Positions 32,635 through 42,606 of a stretch of DNA of 64,000 nt are shown in pieces (position 1 is the stretch's first letter; every line of letters starts with the position of its first letter). The notes below the pieces were generated by a model. It had not been told where the DNA came from, searched no databases, and worked only from the letters and a program-made list of their open reading frames with translations. Both the position numbers and the translations under genes were made by a program. The stretch is taken from positions 38,899,860 to 38,963,859 of the forward strand of contig OX328107.1 in assembly GCA_946811185.2 (NCBI GenBank), written 5' to 3'. The stretch comes from Hippopus hippopus. Taxonomy: Eukaryota > Mollusca > Bivalvia > Cardiida > Cardiidae.

Positions 32635-33825
32635 ATACAGTTGAAGGCAAACGATACAAGACGATCAAACAACTCAAGAACACAGCTTTTACCTGGGCTT
32701 GAGAGGGCACGAAGACTGCAGGATATCTGTAACAAGCTGCAGGAAAACATGTGTAAATATCCGGGGAGAAAATCACCGTATTGCCGTCCTGCAACCCAAG
32801 TACGAGTGGACTACAATAAAGAACGGAAAGCCATGTTTTGTCCCATGTGTAAAGTAGCGTCAACGTTTTGGACCAGGGTGTTCCGAATGCTTGTCCTAAA
32901 TGACCGGAAAGACTCGACGAGACTGCGCACTCCATACGATGTTCCAATATCCGATGCACCAGCCAGCAAGTTTTATTTTAACGTAGAAAAACAAGTTGTA
33001 GATCAAGGAGAAATTGTGGATTTTAAATTCATGTTTGTTCGAGATCCTTTTTCGTTGTTATTTTCGGCTTACGTCGATAAAATTATTGGACCTAATCCGA
33101 TCTACTGGCAAGAGTTTGGAGAGGCCGCAAGTCGTCTGCGAGGTGAGAAAAGTAAAGTTTGTGGCGCCGATCTGACCTTTAATGAATTTATAAACCATGT
33201 TGTACATCGTTTTAAGATAGGGAAAAATTTTGACTGCCATTTCGCGAAATATGCCGTTTGTAATCCTTGCAGCGTTCACTATGATTTTATCGGTAAAATG
33301 GAGAGTTTCAAAACGGACACATTCGATATACTTTCCATATTGCACCAAACGGAAACAGTGCTCAACCTAAAGGAAAATATAAGTGAACTGCACGACGCTG
33401 ATGCAATCGAAGACTCGGTCACGGGTCCTTTCTCCTGGAAGTCTAGCATTGTTAAGTGTATCTCTTGGCACGAAGCGTTGAAGAGAATATGGAGGAAGCT
33501 TCAAATTCGGGGAATTTTAGGCTCAAGACATTTTCCATTATCTGTTGAGGAATCTGAAAAAATCACCCAAGAGGATTTTATAACATTATTGATCAGAACA
33601 CGAACGGAAAGTGATTCACGGGATAGAAAAAAATTAAAGGAACAGGCTTATATTGATGCGTACAAAAGCGTAAAGAAAAATTTACTTTATGACATAAAAA
33701 CAGTGTACAAAGAGGAATTCGAGCTTTTTGATTATTTTGATATTCCTTTGGTTTACAATTTGAGCCAGAATGTTCAACCCCAGACTATCGAGCAAGAAAG
33801 CATTCTAAATTTGTCTAGTCTATGA
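32635..33825 (+). CDS. Carbohydrate sulfotransferase (Sulfotransfer_2/HNK-1ST class), exon 3 with catalytic domain
   Basis: This exon carries the catalytic domain of a Golgi enzyme that transfers sulfate from PAPS to a glycan, in the CHST8-14/HNK-1 sulfotransferase family. With exons 1 and 2 the protein is about 450 aa, somewhat longer than is usual for the family. The 5'-phosphosulfate-binding motif is CKVASTFWTRV (about residues 126-136). The 3'-phosphate-binding motif is FVRDPFSLLFSAYVDKI (about 188-204). A later YDFIGKMESF block and several cysteines also fit. N-X-S sequons suit a lumenal protein. The first codon is in phase 0 after TTTTTTAG; a second acceptor 6 bp on (ATACAG) would drop two residues. 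TGA is at 33823-33825 and AATAAA at 33830-33835. The acceptor sugar cannot be told from sequence. Confidence 0.93.
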   Translation: MQLKANDTRRSNNSRTQLLPGLERARRLQDICNKLQENMCKYPGRKSPYCRPATQVRVDYNKERKAMFCPMCKVASTFWTRVFRMLVLNDRKDSTRLRTPYDVPISDAPASKFYFNVEKQVVDQGEIVDFKFMFVRDPFSLLFSAYVDKIIGPNPIYWQEFGEAASRLRGEKSKVCGADLTFNEFINHVVHRFKIGKNFDCHFAKYAVCNPCSVHYDFIGKMESFKTDTFDILSILHQTETVLNLKENISELHDADAIEDSVTGPFSWKSSIVKCISWHEALKRIWRKLQIRGILGSRHFPLSVEESEKITQEDFITLLIRTRTESDSRDRKKLKEQAYIDAYKSVKKNLLYDIKTVYKEEFELFDYFDIPLVYNLSQNVQPQTIEQESILNLSSL

Positions 33826-33924
33826 AACAAATAAAATTTCTTGAACTATGCAAGAAATGCCTGAAGTGGTGATGTCATTATTCAACATGCATGTACAAAT
33901 TTGGTGATCACCCCTTAATCCTTT

Positions 33925-34240
33925 AGCCGAGCCCTGTAGGTCAGTCGGTAGCATTTAGGACTTGAGAACAGGGGGGTTGCTGGTTCGATCCCCGGCTCGG
34001 CCAGTTTCTTTCCGAGGATTGATGATGGTCATTGCGACAGGATTCATGTCCTCTCTCACCGTTGATCATTCGACGATGGTTATGTGGGAAAGCAGTCAGT
34101 GACTTGGAAAGAATATTGTGCGGAGTACTGGTAAAAGAAACTCCAGGAAAGTATGGATAGGTGCACTGGCTGCCGCGATTTAACTAAAATAATGTTGAAA
34201 ACGGCTTTAAACACCATAAAATCAATCAATCAATCCCTTA
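33925..34240 (+). mobile_element. tRNA-derived SINE, best-preserved copy
   Basis: GAGCCCTGTAGGTCAGTCGG (A box region) and GGTTCGATCCCCGGCTCGG (B box and stem) give a convincing tRNA-like head. The body has ATGGTCATTGCGACAGGATT, and the tail is repeated ATCA. It is not a functional tRNA: the sequence continues as the SINE body. Confidence 0.85.
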
Positions 34241-34243
34241 ATC

Positions 34244-34466
34244 CTTTAATGGACAATTCCTAGATTTAACGGCCCTGGGAAAGAAGGCTTTTTAAAGTGT
34301 TGTGATTATAGAAGAAAATGCTGATAACCTGCATTTTCTCCTTTACCTACAAAGTTTCTACCCTACCAAAGACAAATCCCGCTATTTTAGCTATATTTAT
34401 TTGTTGTCTACAAATGTTTTAAATTTGGACCAGTCTAAAATTTTCTTGTCTGGTAAAGGATGTAAG
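34244..34466 (+). mobile_element. MITE-D, full length
   Basis: AATCCTTTAATGGACAATTC to TTGTCTGGTAAAGGAT, with a weakened hairpin (GAAAATGCTGATAACCTGCA). Confidence 0.75.
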
Positions 34467-34512
34467 TTCTGAATTGATGGACTGGACTTTTTTTCAGCCC
34501 GATCATTGCTTT

Positions 34513-36140
34513 TTAGCTCACCTGAGCACGAGGTGCTCAGGATGAGCTATTGTGATCACTCACCGTCCGTCGGCGTCCGTCGTCCGTCCGGCGTCCGTCC
34601 GTCGTCCGTCCGTCCGTCCGTTCACATTTCTTTGTTTACACTCAAGCATCTACAATTTTTAACCAATCAGCACCAAACTTGGTCAAAATATATATGACCA
34701 TAAGATCTTGGATGAGTTCGATTATGGGTCTAATCGGACCAGAACAACTGGAGTTATTTGCCCTTGAATTAGAAAAATTGCTATGTATTTGACTTTGTTT
34801 ACACTCTAGCATCTACAATTTTTAACCAATCAGCACCAAACTTGGTCAAAATGTATATGACCATATGATCTCGGATGAGTTCGATTATGGGTCTAATTGG
34901 ACCAGAACAACTGGAGTTACTGGCCCTTGAATTAGAAAAATTGCTATATTAGACTTTGTTTACACTCTAGCATCTACAATTTTTAACCAATCAACACCAA
35001 ATTTGGTCAAAATACTTATGATCATAAGATCTCGGATGAGTTCTATTATGGGTCTAATCGGACCAGAACAACTGGAGTTATTGGCCCTTGAATTAGAAAA
35101 ATTGCTATATTTGACTTTGTTTACACTGTAGCATCTACAATTTTTAACCAATCAGCATCAAACTTGGTCAAAATACTTATGACCATAAGATCTCGGATGA
35201 GTTCGATTATGGGTCTAATCGGACCAGAATGACTGGAGTTATTTGCCCTTGAATTAGAAAGTTCTTTAGAATAGTTCTTTGTCCGGAGCATAACTTTGTC
35301 ATCTCCAGTCAGATTGACTTGAAACTTGGCTTTTGTGTTTGTTGCAATAATATGGAGTGCAGTGTGAAAGAACCATAACTCTACCTCGTACTGTCTATGA
35401 GTTATTTACCTTTGATCGTCATTTTTACAGCATTTTCTGCTTGTCCGGAATATAACTTTGTCATCTCTAGCTTGAACATCTTCAAATTTGGTATGCATGA
35501 TTGTTGAAAAATTACGGACTGCAGTGCACAAGAACCATAACTCTTCCTAGCACGAATTTTGAGTTATTCCCCCTTTGACCTCCATTTTTATAGCATTTCT
35601 TGCTTGTCTGGAGCAAAACTTTGTCATCTTAAGTAGGAATGACTTGAAATATGGTATGCTTATTTGTTGCAATATTTGGAAGTGCAGTGCCTTTTGAACG
35701 TCATTTTTACAGCATTAAGTGCTTGTACGGAATATAACTTTGTCATCTCAAGTCAGAACGACTTCAAACTTGGTATGCATGTTTGTTGGAATATTACCGA
35801 GTACAGTGCGCAAGAACAATAACTCTACCTAGCGCGGATTTTGAGTAATTCCACTTTGATCTTCATTTTTACGGTATTTCTTGCTTGTCCGGAACGGAAC
35901 TTTGAAGTCTCAAGTCAAATTGACTTGAGACTTGGTAAACATGTTTGTTGCATTACCTGCCCTTTGCGATTATTATACCTCCTTGACAACTGGTGGTGGG
36001 ATTGGCATATCTTGCGACAATTTGCCGCGCTTCTTTCATTATCATTTGGCCTTGAACCTCGATATTTGGTATTTATCATTGTAGACCTTTACTGCTTAGT
36101 ACTCAGGTGAGCGATATAGGACCATCATGATCCTCTTGTT
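34513..36140 (-). mobile_element. HTR-3: same ends as HTR-1, two different tandem cores
   Basis: The left side is the hairpin AGCTCACCTGAGCACGAGG with its complement, followed by a CGTCCGTC-rich stretch (34560-34620). The right side is CTCAGGTGAGCG plus GGACCATCATGATCC (36103-36134). These match, in reverse, the two ends of HTR-1. Core 1 (about 34625-35260) has four units of about 160 bp (CTTTGTTTACACTCTAGCAT). Core 2 (about 35270-35990) has five units, mostly about 165 bp apart, around ATAACTTTGTCATCTC. No coding frame runs through. Confidence 0.85.
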
Positions 36141-36174
36141 TATGGTTAGTTTCACCAAATACCTAATGTTCAAA

Positions 36175-36260
36175 GTAGCGGACAGTATAGATCTAAGATC
36201 AGACCTCATTTTCTGTGCAATCTGATCTTAATCTACCCTGACTGTCCGCAAAAAGTCAGT
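36175..36260. mobile_element. MITE-A hairpin core
   Basis: GCGGACAGTATAGATCTAAG with the complementary CTTAATCTACCCTGACTGTCCGC. Confidence 0.65.
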
Positions 36261-36381
36261 TCCAGTGCTCTAATGTTAATGCATGCACTAGAACATAGTA
36301 AAATACTCAGGTGTCTTGGGTGTGATTGCAGAGAGCACCATCCGACTTCCTTTCATTTCCATTTACTTTGTTTTTCTTGGG

Positions 36382-36574
36382 CCCGTTTTCACCAATCTTT
36401 CTTAAGGATATTCTTAGTCTTACTCTTCAAGATTTTCTGAATTTGAAAGTAACACAACTTCTGACTGGCTAAACCAAATGGTTTAGCCAATCAGAAGTTG
36501 TGCTACTTTAAAATTTAGAAAGGTCTGGAGAATAAGACAGAGAACGTTCTTCAAATGGTGGGTGAATACGGACC
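36382..36574. mobile_element. MITE-F, copy 2
   Basis: Same palindrome as 8673-8865: CCCGTTTTCACC ... GGTGAATACGGACC, inner arms around AAAGTAACACAACTTCTGAC. Confidence 0.82.
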
Positions 36575-36673
36575 TTGTCTACCCAAATTTTTTCAATGTG
36601 ATTTTGTTGAAATCGGAAAATATTATATAAATAAACACATGTTAAAATGTTACAAATGTGATTATATATCTAT

Positions 36674-36857
36674 CAACCCTTAACCTGTCAAATAAGTTAG
36701 ATGAAACTGTCATTTCAAAGTTATTTTTTTCTAGAAGAAACATCGCTTTATTGGACAGTGTAGATTCGAGATCAGACAGCACTTTTTATGCAGTCTGATC
36801 TTGATCTACACTGTCCGAAAAGGGTCCTTGAGTCGCGCTTAGCAGCCTATGGGTTAA
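36674..36857 (-). mobile_element. MITE-A, full length
   Basis: AACCCTTAACCTGTCAAATA start and GCTTAGCAGCCTATGGGTTAA end. The stretch 36860-37170 after it has nothing recognisable. Confidence 0.78.
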
Positions 36858-37176
36858 TTTTACTGCCCAGATACATGCATCGCACGCGGATAAAATCCGA
36901 CACCACGATAAAAGAAAAGGTCGTAGCTCTACAGTGTCAAATACGGTTTCAAATATGGTATGATGATGTAATCCGCGAGCGCATTGCTTCAGCTTTGATT
37001 TTGATTTGATTGGTCAAAATGTTACGCTATGTAATATTCATCCGCCTTTGATAGAAAAAATCGTTTTCACCTACTTCACCGGTATTTTTTTTTTATAATT
37101 TCCTACAAGTTTCTAACGAAATTGTCCATAAATGCAATATTTTGTTGTCAGAGTTTGTGGATATATGATTAAAAAA

Positions 37177-37470
37177 AAATATTATGTTGTAGTAACTTTC
37201 CTGTGGCTTGTATTTGCTTTTCGCTGCGTGGGAAAATTGTAGCACAGGATATTGTCCCACGTAGCTTGATGCAGATACAAGATCTAGAAAAGACATTATA
37301 TACGGAATATTATGTTGTAGATCTAGTAACTTTTCTGATGCTTGTATTTTATTCTAGCAGCGTGAGAAAAATTGATATCGCTCCAGACCGAATGTCATGC
37401 GTGATGCCAAAAGTTTATTACAGAGCGAGAAGCAAATACTAGTAGCAAGGAAGTTACTACAACATAATAC
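37177..37470. repeat. Three copies of a 45-bp motif, one inverted
   Basis: ATTATGTTGTAGTAACTTTC...TTGTATTTGC occurs at 37180 and 37310, and in reverse at 37415-37468. Confidence 0.7.
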
Positions 37471-37539
37471 ATGTATTCCTTTTATTATATACTTAGAACT
37501 TTCACGGACAAACTATTGCAGACATTAGTATTATAACTG

Positions 37540-37802
37540 GTCTGCAACATGCGAAAAGGGACTTTCGGACATATGCATAAAGTGTCGTCTCGGACCAGCC
37601 TGCGCAGGCCCCGCAGGCTGATCAGAGAGGGCATTTTACGTCAACATTAGATTTTGTCCTACAGTAGACTTGCGTGAAACAGAAAATCACACACGATCGG
37701 AAAGTGTCGTCTCGGACCAGCCTGCTTGAAGTGCGCAAGCTGATCCAAGACGTCACCTTACGCAAATGTCCGAATGCCCCTTTTCGCCTGTTGCAGGCCA
37801 TA
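37540..37802 (+). mobile_element. MITE-B, full length
   Basis: TGGTCTGCAACATGCGAAAA to TTGCAGGCCATA. Both hairpins have diverged, the second to CAGCCTGCTTGAAGTGCGCA. Confidence 0.82.
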
Positions 37803-38075
37803 TTCGAAAACGCATTCCGCGCGCGAGATACCTCAGCATACTATTTCTGGAACCGTATTTGACATTGTGCAGATAGTAAATACGTATTTTTTTCTGTCAG
37901 ATGTTTTTTTTTTTTGTCTGTGTGGGATACATATACATGTATTTGAGCCAGAAAATTCATAAGTATATACATGTAATAAAACAAATATTCCTTGTGTAAT
38001 TCGAGGGAAGGGCCTGTCAGAATTTGATGGATTTTGTGATCCAAGCGCATTTCAATTCAACAGTAAATATATTCA

Positions 38076-38309
38076 ACTCCTTATCAAACGACAAAGTTTT
38101 AGACATGTCAGACATGTCTAAATTCAAACCTTTTGCAGATGACAAAATAATTGTGACCAAAAAATAGAAATTCATCTTTGGAAGGGAAGAAAACATTGTG
38201 GGAAAAGGAGAAAATGCTGGTTACCAGCATTTTCTCCTTTTCCTACATTGTTTTCAAAAGGCATTCTGCTTAGGGTCGTTAAAACTTGGGATTGTGTGGG
38301 AAAGGGTTA
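38076..38309 (-). mobile_element. MITE-D, full length
   Basis: TCCTTATCAAACGACAAAG ... hairpin GAAAATGCTGGTTACCAGCA ... GTGGGAAAGGGTTAA; a GACATGTC duplication lies in the left part. Confidence 0.8.
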
Positions 38310-38323
38310 AACAAAGCTATTCA

Positions 38324-38720
38324 CCCTTAGGCTGCTAAGCGCGAATCAAGGACCTTTTGTGGACAGTGTAGATCAAGATCAGACTGCACAGAAAGTGCAG
38401 TCTGATCTTTGATTTACACTGTTAGATAAGGAGATATTTTCCAAAAAAAAAATATCTTTGGGTATAGCAATATTTGGGGTTTTACTAGGACTTGAAAATT
38501 TCATTTCATTTATTTAGCAGGTTTAGGGTAATCTCTTTGAGCGCCAAATAAAACCAACAGAAATGTTCATCTTAGAAATAAGATCCGAATAATAACTATT
38601 TCATGGTTGCTTTTGTCTACAGAGTTTCAGCAAAGGGGACAGTGTAGATCAAAGATCAGGCTGCACGTTTTGTGCAGCCTGATCTTGATCTACACTGGCC
38701 GCAAAGGCAATTATAGTTTT
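38324..38720 (+). mobile_element. MITE-A full length plus a second hairpin core
   Basis: The full copy is 38324-38532 (CACCCTTAGGCTGCTAAGCG). An isolated reverse-type hairpin with GCCTGATCTTGATCTACACTG lies at about 38635-38705. Confidence 0.78.
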
Positions 38721-38747
38721 GAAAGGCACTTTAAAGGTTAATGCATT

Positions 38748-38967
38748 TACCCTTTACCACACAATTCTGACTGTACACGACCCTTAGGAAGAAGGCTTTT
38801 AGAGACATTATTGGCAGAGGTAACCAGGTAGTAGTAACCAGCATTTTTTTCCCATTCCCACAATATTTTCTATCACATTAGAAAGTAATAGCTCCAATTT
38901 TGAATTCGTCGTCTGCTGTTACTTTCAATTTGGGAGAGTCAACAATTCCTTTTTAGGGAAGGGTTAA
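38748..38967 (+). mobile_element. MITE-D, full length
   Basis: TTACCCTTTACCACACAATT start and AGGGAAGGGTTAA end; one hairpin arm is scrambled (CCAGGTAGTAGTAACCAGC). Confidence 0.72.
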
Positions 38968-39129
38968 GACTTTATCTACACAGTCAGTGGCCATATATTT
39001 CAACAAGTTCCATATCCGCATTGGCTTATATGTACTTCTACATGTGGATTAATTGATGACGCTATCGCTGTGAAACAAACATCAAAATAAAAAAAAAAAT
39101 GAATTTGACATTCAAGTACATGCAACGTA

Positions 39130-39375
39130 TATAAGGGCCATGCTCTGTGAATTGCATCTGCAAAAGGTATCTACCAAAGTCAGCCTGCGCGGACCACGCA
39201 AGCTGACATGGGTCAAAACTTTTTGCCATTTGTAAATTTTCTGTATGTCGAAAGATCATTTTACCTCCTAACCCAGTCGGTTGTTTTAAAATCAAAATGG
39301 TTTTTATGGATCAATAATTAAGTGATCACCTGCTCGGAGATGCATTAAGCCACCTTTTGCCAGAGCATGGCTCAT
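39130..39375 (+). mobile_element. MITE-C, full length
   Basis: GGGCCATGCTCTGTGAATTG start, hairpin CAGCCTGCGCGGACCACGCA, right end CAGAGCATGGCTCATAT. Confidence 0.8.
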
Positions 39376-39549
39376 ATCTTTAGACTTGTTACAATATAAT
39401 GTATTGCAAATAAGCTCTTAAAAAATGTCATTATTTTCGAAAAACGTTCTGACGTTAACGCCAATGGTGACGTGGCCAAACTTTTACGGAATAATAAATT
39501 TTAAAGAGCTACAAGTATGATCTCGGACCAGAAACAGTGGTAGCATAAT

Positions 39550-39700
39550 AAATGGCTTGCAACACGCGAAAAGGGGCATTCGGACATTTGCGTAAAATGT
39601 CGTCTCGGATCAGCCTGCGCAGTCCGCGCAGGCTAATCCGAGACGACACTTTACGCCTACATTAGATTTTGTGCTACAGTAGACTTGCGCAAAACAGAAA
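39550..39700 (+). mobile_element. MITE-B, 5' half
   Basis: One end and one hairpin, then ACAGTAGACTTGCGCAAAAC, after which the element stops. The following 39705-40130 has no recognisable feature. Confidence 0.8.
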
Positions 39701-40139
39701 GTTGTTCTTCGTCTGTTATCCACTTGGCGAATATTAACATCATTTCATGCATCAGTTTTCGAATTTGTCATAGAAATGTCCGAATGCATTGTTACAGAGA
39801 GCGAAGAAAATTTACATCTTATTTAATCTGATTCTCCCCGCTTCTCTGTGTAAAGGGAACAGAAACGATACATTAAAGTTTTCTGTAAGGGAGATAAATG
39901 CAATTGCGTAAACGCTAAATTATAAATGGTTATTTCCCCTGTTAGGTTTTGCCGTTTTTTTATCATAGTGAAAATCCGAAGTTTAAACATATATTTCTCG
40001 TAATGTAAGCATCACAAAACACTAAGATTTTTCTTTGTTAACATACTCTAGTGTAGATGTATCCGATTTTGAAATAAAAATTTTGGCCTGAAGTTACACT
40101 TTAAAGAGTTAAGAATTTGTCAAATAAATAGGAAAAAAT

Positions 40140-40395
40140 GAGAAGCGCTCTGGGAGAAGGGGGTCTGATACAATCTCCGTAATGCATTGCGCCAACTCAT
40201 CACATAATTATGGACCTATAAAATTCATTTTGTCAAACAACGGATTGAATCAAGAGGTAGAATGATCATCGCACCTGCAGAAAATTGACCAATAGCAAAA
40301 AGTTTCCCCTCATGTCAGCCTGCGCGGACTGCGCAGGCTGACATGGGTGGATACTTTTTGCAAATGCATGATGCCCCGTTTTTACAGAACATAGC
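40140..40395 (-). mobile_element. MITE-C, full length
   Basis: GCTCTGGGAGAAGGGGG start; hairpin CAGCCTGCGCGGACTGCGCA; right end ACAGAACATAGCTAAT. Confidence 0.8.
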
Positions 40396-40423
40396 TAATT
40401 TTCTTTTTCTTTTTATTCCTTTA

Positions 40424-40790
40424 AATCTTTTTACCAAACAACACACTTTTTGGACTCTTCCATTTTTCAAGCAGTTGCAATGAATACAAATTGAATGTAA
40501 CTTGGGTGATTCAATCTGCCTGTTGCAAATAACAAAACATTCTGAGAAAAAAGGCTAGCTATCGACATTTTCTCTTTATCCTAAAATGTTTCCATAAGTC
40601 TTCTTGAAAAGGGTCGTTAAATCATAAGATGGTTTGGTAAAGGGTTAACCCGTTACCGAGTAATCCCGAGCTTTAACGACTTCCAAGAGGATAACTTTTG
40701 AAAACATTTTTGGGAAAAGGAGGAAATACCGGTAACCAGGATTTTGTCCTTTTCCCACAATGTTTTCTACCCCTCTCCAAAACAGTTTTT
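40424..40790. mobile_element. Two MITE-D copies, head to head
   Basis: Minus-oriented full copy (40424-40649) joined at GGGTTAACCCG to a plus-oriented copy (40646-40790) that lacks its 3' half. Confidence 0.75.
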
Positions 40791-40794
40791 AAAC

Positions 40795-41265
40795 CTTAGG
40801 CTGCTTAGCGCGATTCACTGACCTTTTGCGGACAGTGTAGAAAAAGATCAGACTGCACAGAACGTGCAGTCTCATCTTTGGTCTACACTGTCCGATAAGG
40901 ACATAATTTCCTCCAAAAATTACCTTTAAAATATACTCAGCGTCAATGAAAAGTCACCAGGTAAGGGACGAAAAGAAAGTGAACCTTGGATAGTTCGCTT
41001 TCAGAAAATTGATTAAAATTTATTTTTGCACGTGCAAATAAAGATGGACTACTCAGATGTGCAAGCAAGTGAAATTTGTCAGATACGGGTCGGGAAATGA
41101 CTATAACAACGTTCAACATAACTGAAAATTTCTCTCTTGTGGCAAAGTGAAAATTATTCAACTTTAGTACCTGGTGACTTTTCATTGACGCTGAGTATAG
41201 CATAATTTGGGATTTTTACTACCGGCTTGAAAATTTCATTTCACTTATTCAGCAGAATAAGGGTT
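40795..41265 (+). mobile_element. MITE-A split by MITE-H
   Basis: AAACCTTAGGCTGCTTAGCG and the hairpin precede the insertion. The body resumes at 41198 with GCATAATTTGGGATTTT and ends CAGAATAAGGGTTAA. Confidence 0.85.
40936..41195. mobile_element. MITE-H, 260 bp, perfect 28-bp inverted ends, TA duplication
   Basis: Both ends read CTCAGCGTCAATGAAAAGTC continuing ACCAGGTA (40936-40963 and 41168-41195). TA flanks each side. Removing the element and one TA restores the MITE-A sequence. This is the Tc1/mariner-type signature without a coding region. Confidence 0.93.
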
Positions 41266-41292
41266 AATATTTAGTCACATTTAGGTATATAG

Positions 41293-41590
41293 TGTAGTCT
41301 GCATATGCTTTCAATTTGGACAAGTTTTAAAACGTTGTCTTTTGGTAAAGAGTTTAGATATTTCATAGGTCGAGGCCGGTTGCTCATTCGATCACAAGGG
41401 GTCGCTGGTTCAGCTCGATCAAATTCTTTCCCAGGAACTGCTGAGAGTCATTGTGACAGAATTCATTCCAATCCCACCTGTTATCATTGTTTCGACGAAG
41501 GGCTATGGGAAAGCAGCCAATGGCTTTTAAAGAATATAGCGCTGGTGAAGGACTTTTTCTACTACTCTCCTTTTCAAATTTTCTTCAACT
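41293..41590 (+). mobile_element. MITE-D right end, then SINE
   Basis: TTTCAATTTGGACAAGTTTT to GGTAAAGAGTTTAG (41293-41357), then a SINE whose head is broken (GCTGGTTCAGCTCGATC). Its body has GAGAGTCATTGTGACAG. Confidence 0.6.
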
Positions 41591-42464
41591 CACTTCTGTT
41601 CTCTTAAATTTTGATTTTTTTTTTTTTTTCTGAAATGTAGACATTGCAAGCTACTTCATAACTGGGACAATATTGTCCTCTCTTGTTATACAGAAGAAAA
41701 ACCTCTTAATAGACGTAAGTTTTTATTACACTGCAAAGAGATTTCTCGCGATCTGATTGGATAATATGCCCGGAACATATAGTCATGTACACTGGCATAA
41801 ATCAATAGAAAAACAGTTTCCCGTTCGGGAGCCCAGTATACATGACTACACTTTGAACATAGCATCCAAATTGGCGGCGTCGATCGATACCAGCCCCCGC
41901 AAGACAAATATACTGTGTAGCTTCTGCACCATATTATAACTAGTTTCCCTTGATGGTTGTCATCAACGCGGAAAGAATGGCTCAATTTTGAAAGTAAATG
42001 AATATAGTTTAATATATTATCGTTTGTTATCATTCTAAGACAAATACATGGGGTTAAAACGAGCCATCTATTCGTCAGGTAAGCAAATTGGGAAGTGTCG
42101 CACACATACATTGAAACGTTAAAAGGATAACCTAATGGTCGTTTTAGGCAACTACTGGTCGTTTATTTTTGCCAACAAGTCATAAAAATGCATAGTTACT
42201 TACCTTGAAGTTGTTTAAATCCGTGTTTAAATAAAAATACGTCGAATGTCTATCGCAGTGACATCATCTAGTTCATGCACCAAACTCCACGTTTTTCCAA
42301 GGTTTCAGTGACGTCCGTTCTTAGTGACGTCAGTTTTTATTGAATTGGGGCACTCAGAAGGGAAATTCTGTGTCGTTAGCGCACTCAATTTGTGAGAACA
42401 TAAAATGGGGAAATTTCGCTGAATACACTTTGGAATGGTAAAACTTTGTAATATAATAAATTCG

Positions 42465-42606
42465 TGGCACGGCCAGGTGGCAGGGGACTTGGAAACTTGT
42501 TTACGGCTATTGCGAATCATGTCACCACCTCGCCTTCGGCTCGGGGCGACATAATTCGCCACAGCCGTGAACAAGTTTCCAAGTCCCCTGCCACCTGACC
42601 GTGCAA
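42465..42606. repeat. Palindrome with 66-bp arms
   Basis: AGGTGGCAGGGGACTTGGAA is mirrored exactly; the arms are about 88% identical around CGCCTTCGGC. A second, perfect small hairpin with arms ATTGGAGAGGT lies at 42720-42747. I see nothing supportable in 41595-42110 or 42780-43320. Confidence 0.88.

Noticed and set aside
32624..32959. A minus-strand 111-codon frame opposite the sulfotransferase exon
   Set aside because: Antisense shadow of a well-supported catalytic exon.
33925..34000. A possible tRNA gene
   Set aside because: A- and B-box-like sequences are good, but the tRNA-like part runs straight into a SINE body present at several loci.
40943..41203. An 86-codon frame inside MITE-H
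   Set aside because: Reads through both inverted ends of a 260-bp non-autonomous element; no transposase motif.
41686..42111. A 141-codon minus-strand frame
   Set aside because: Composition and sequence show no family resemblance; low-complexity surroundings; no polyadenylation or splice support.
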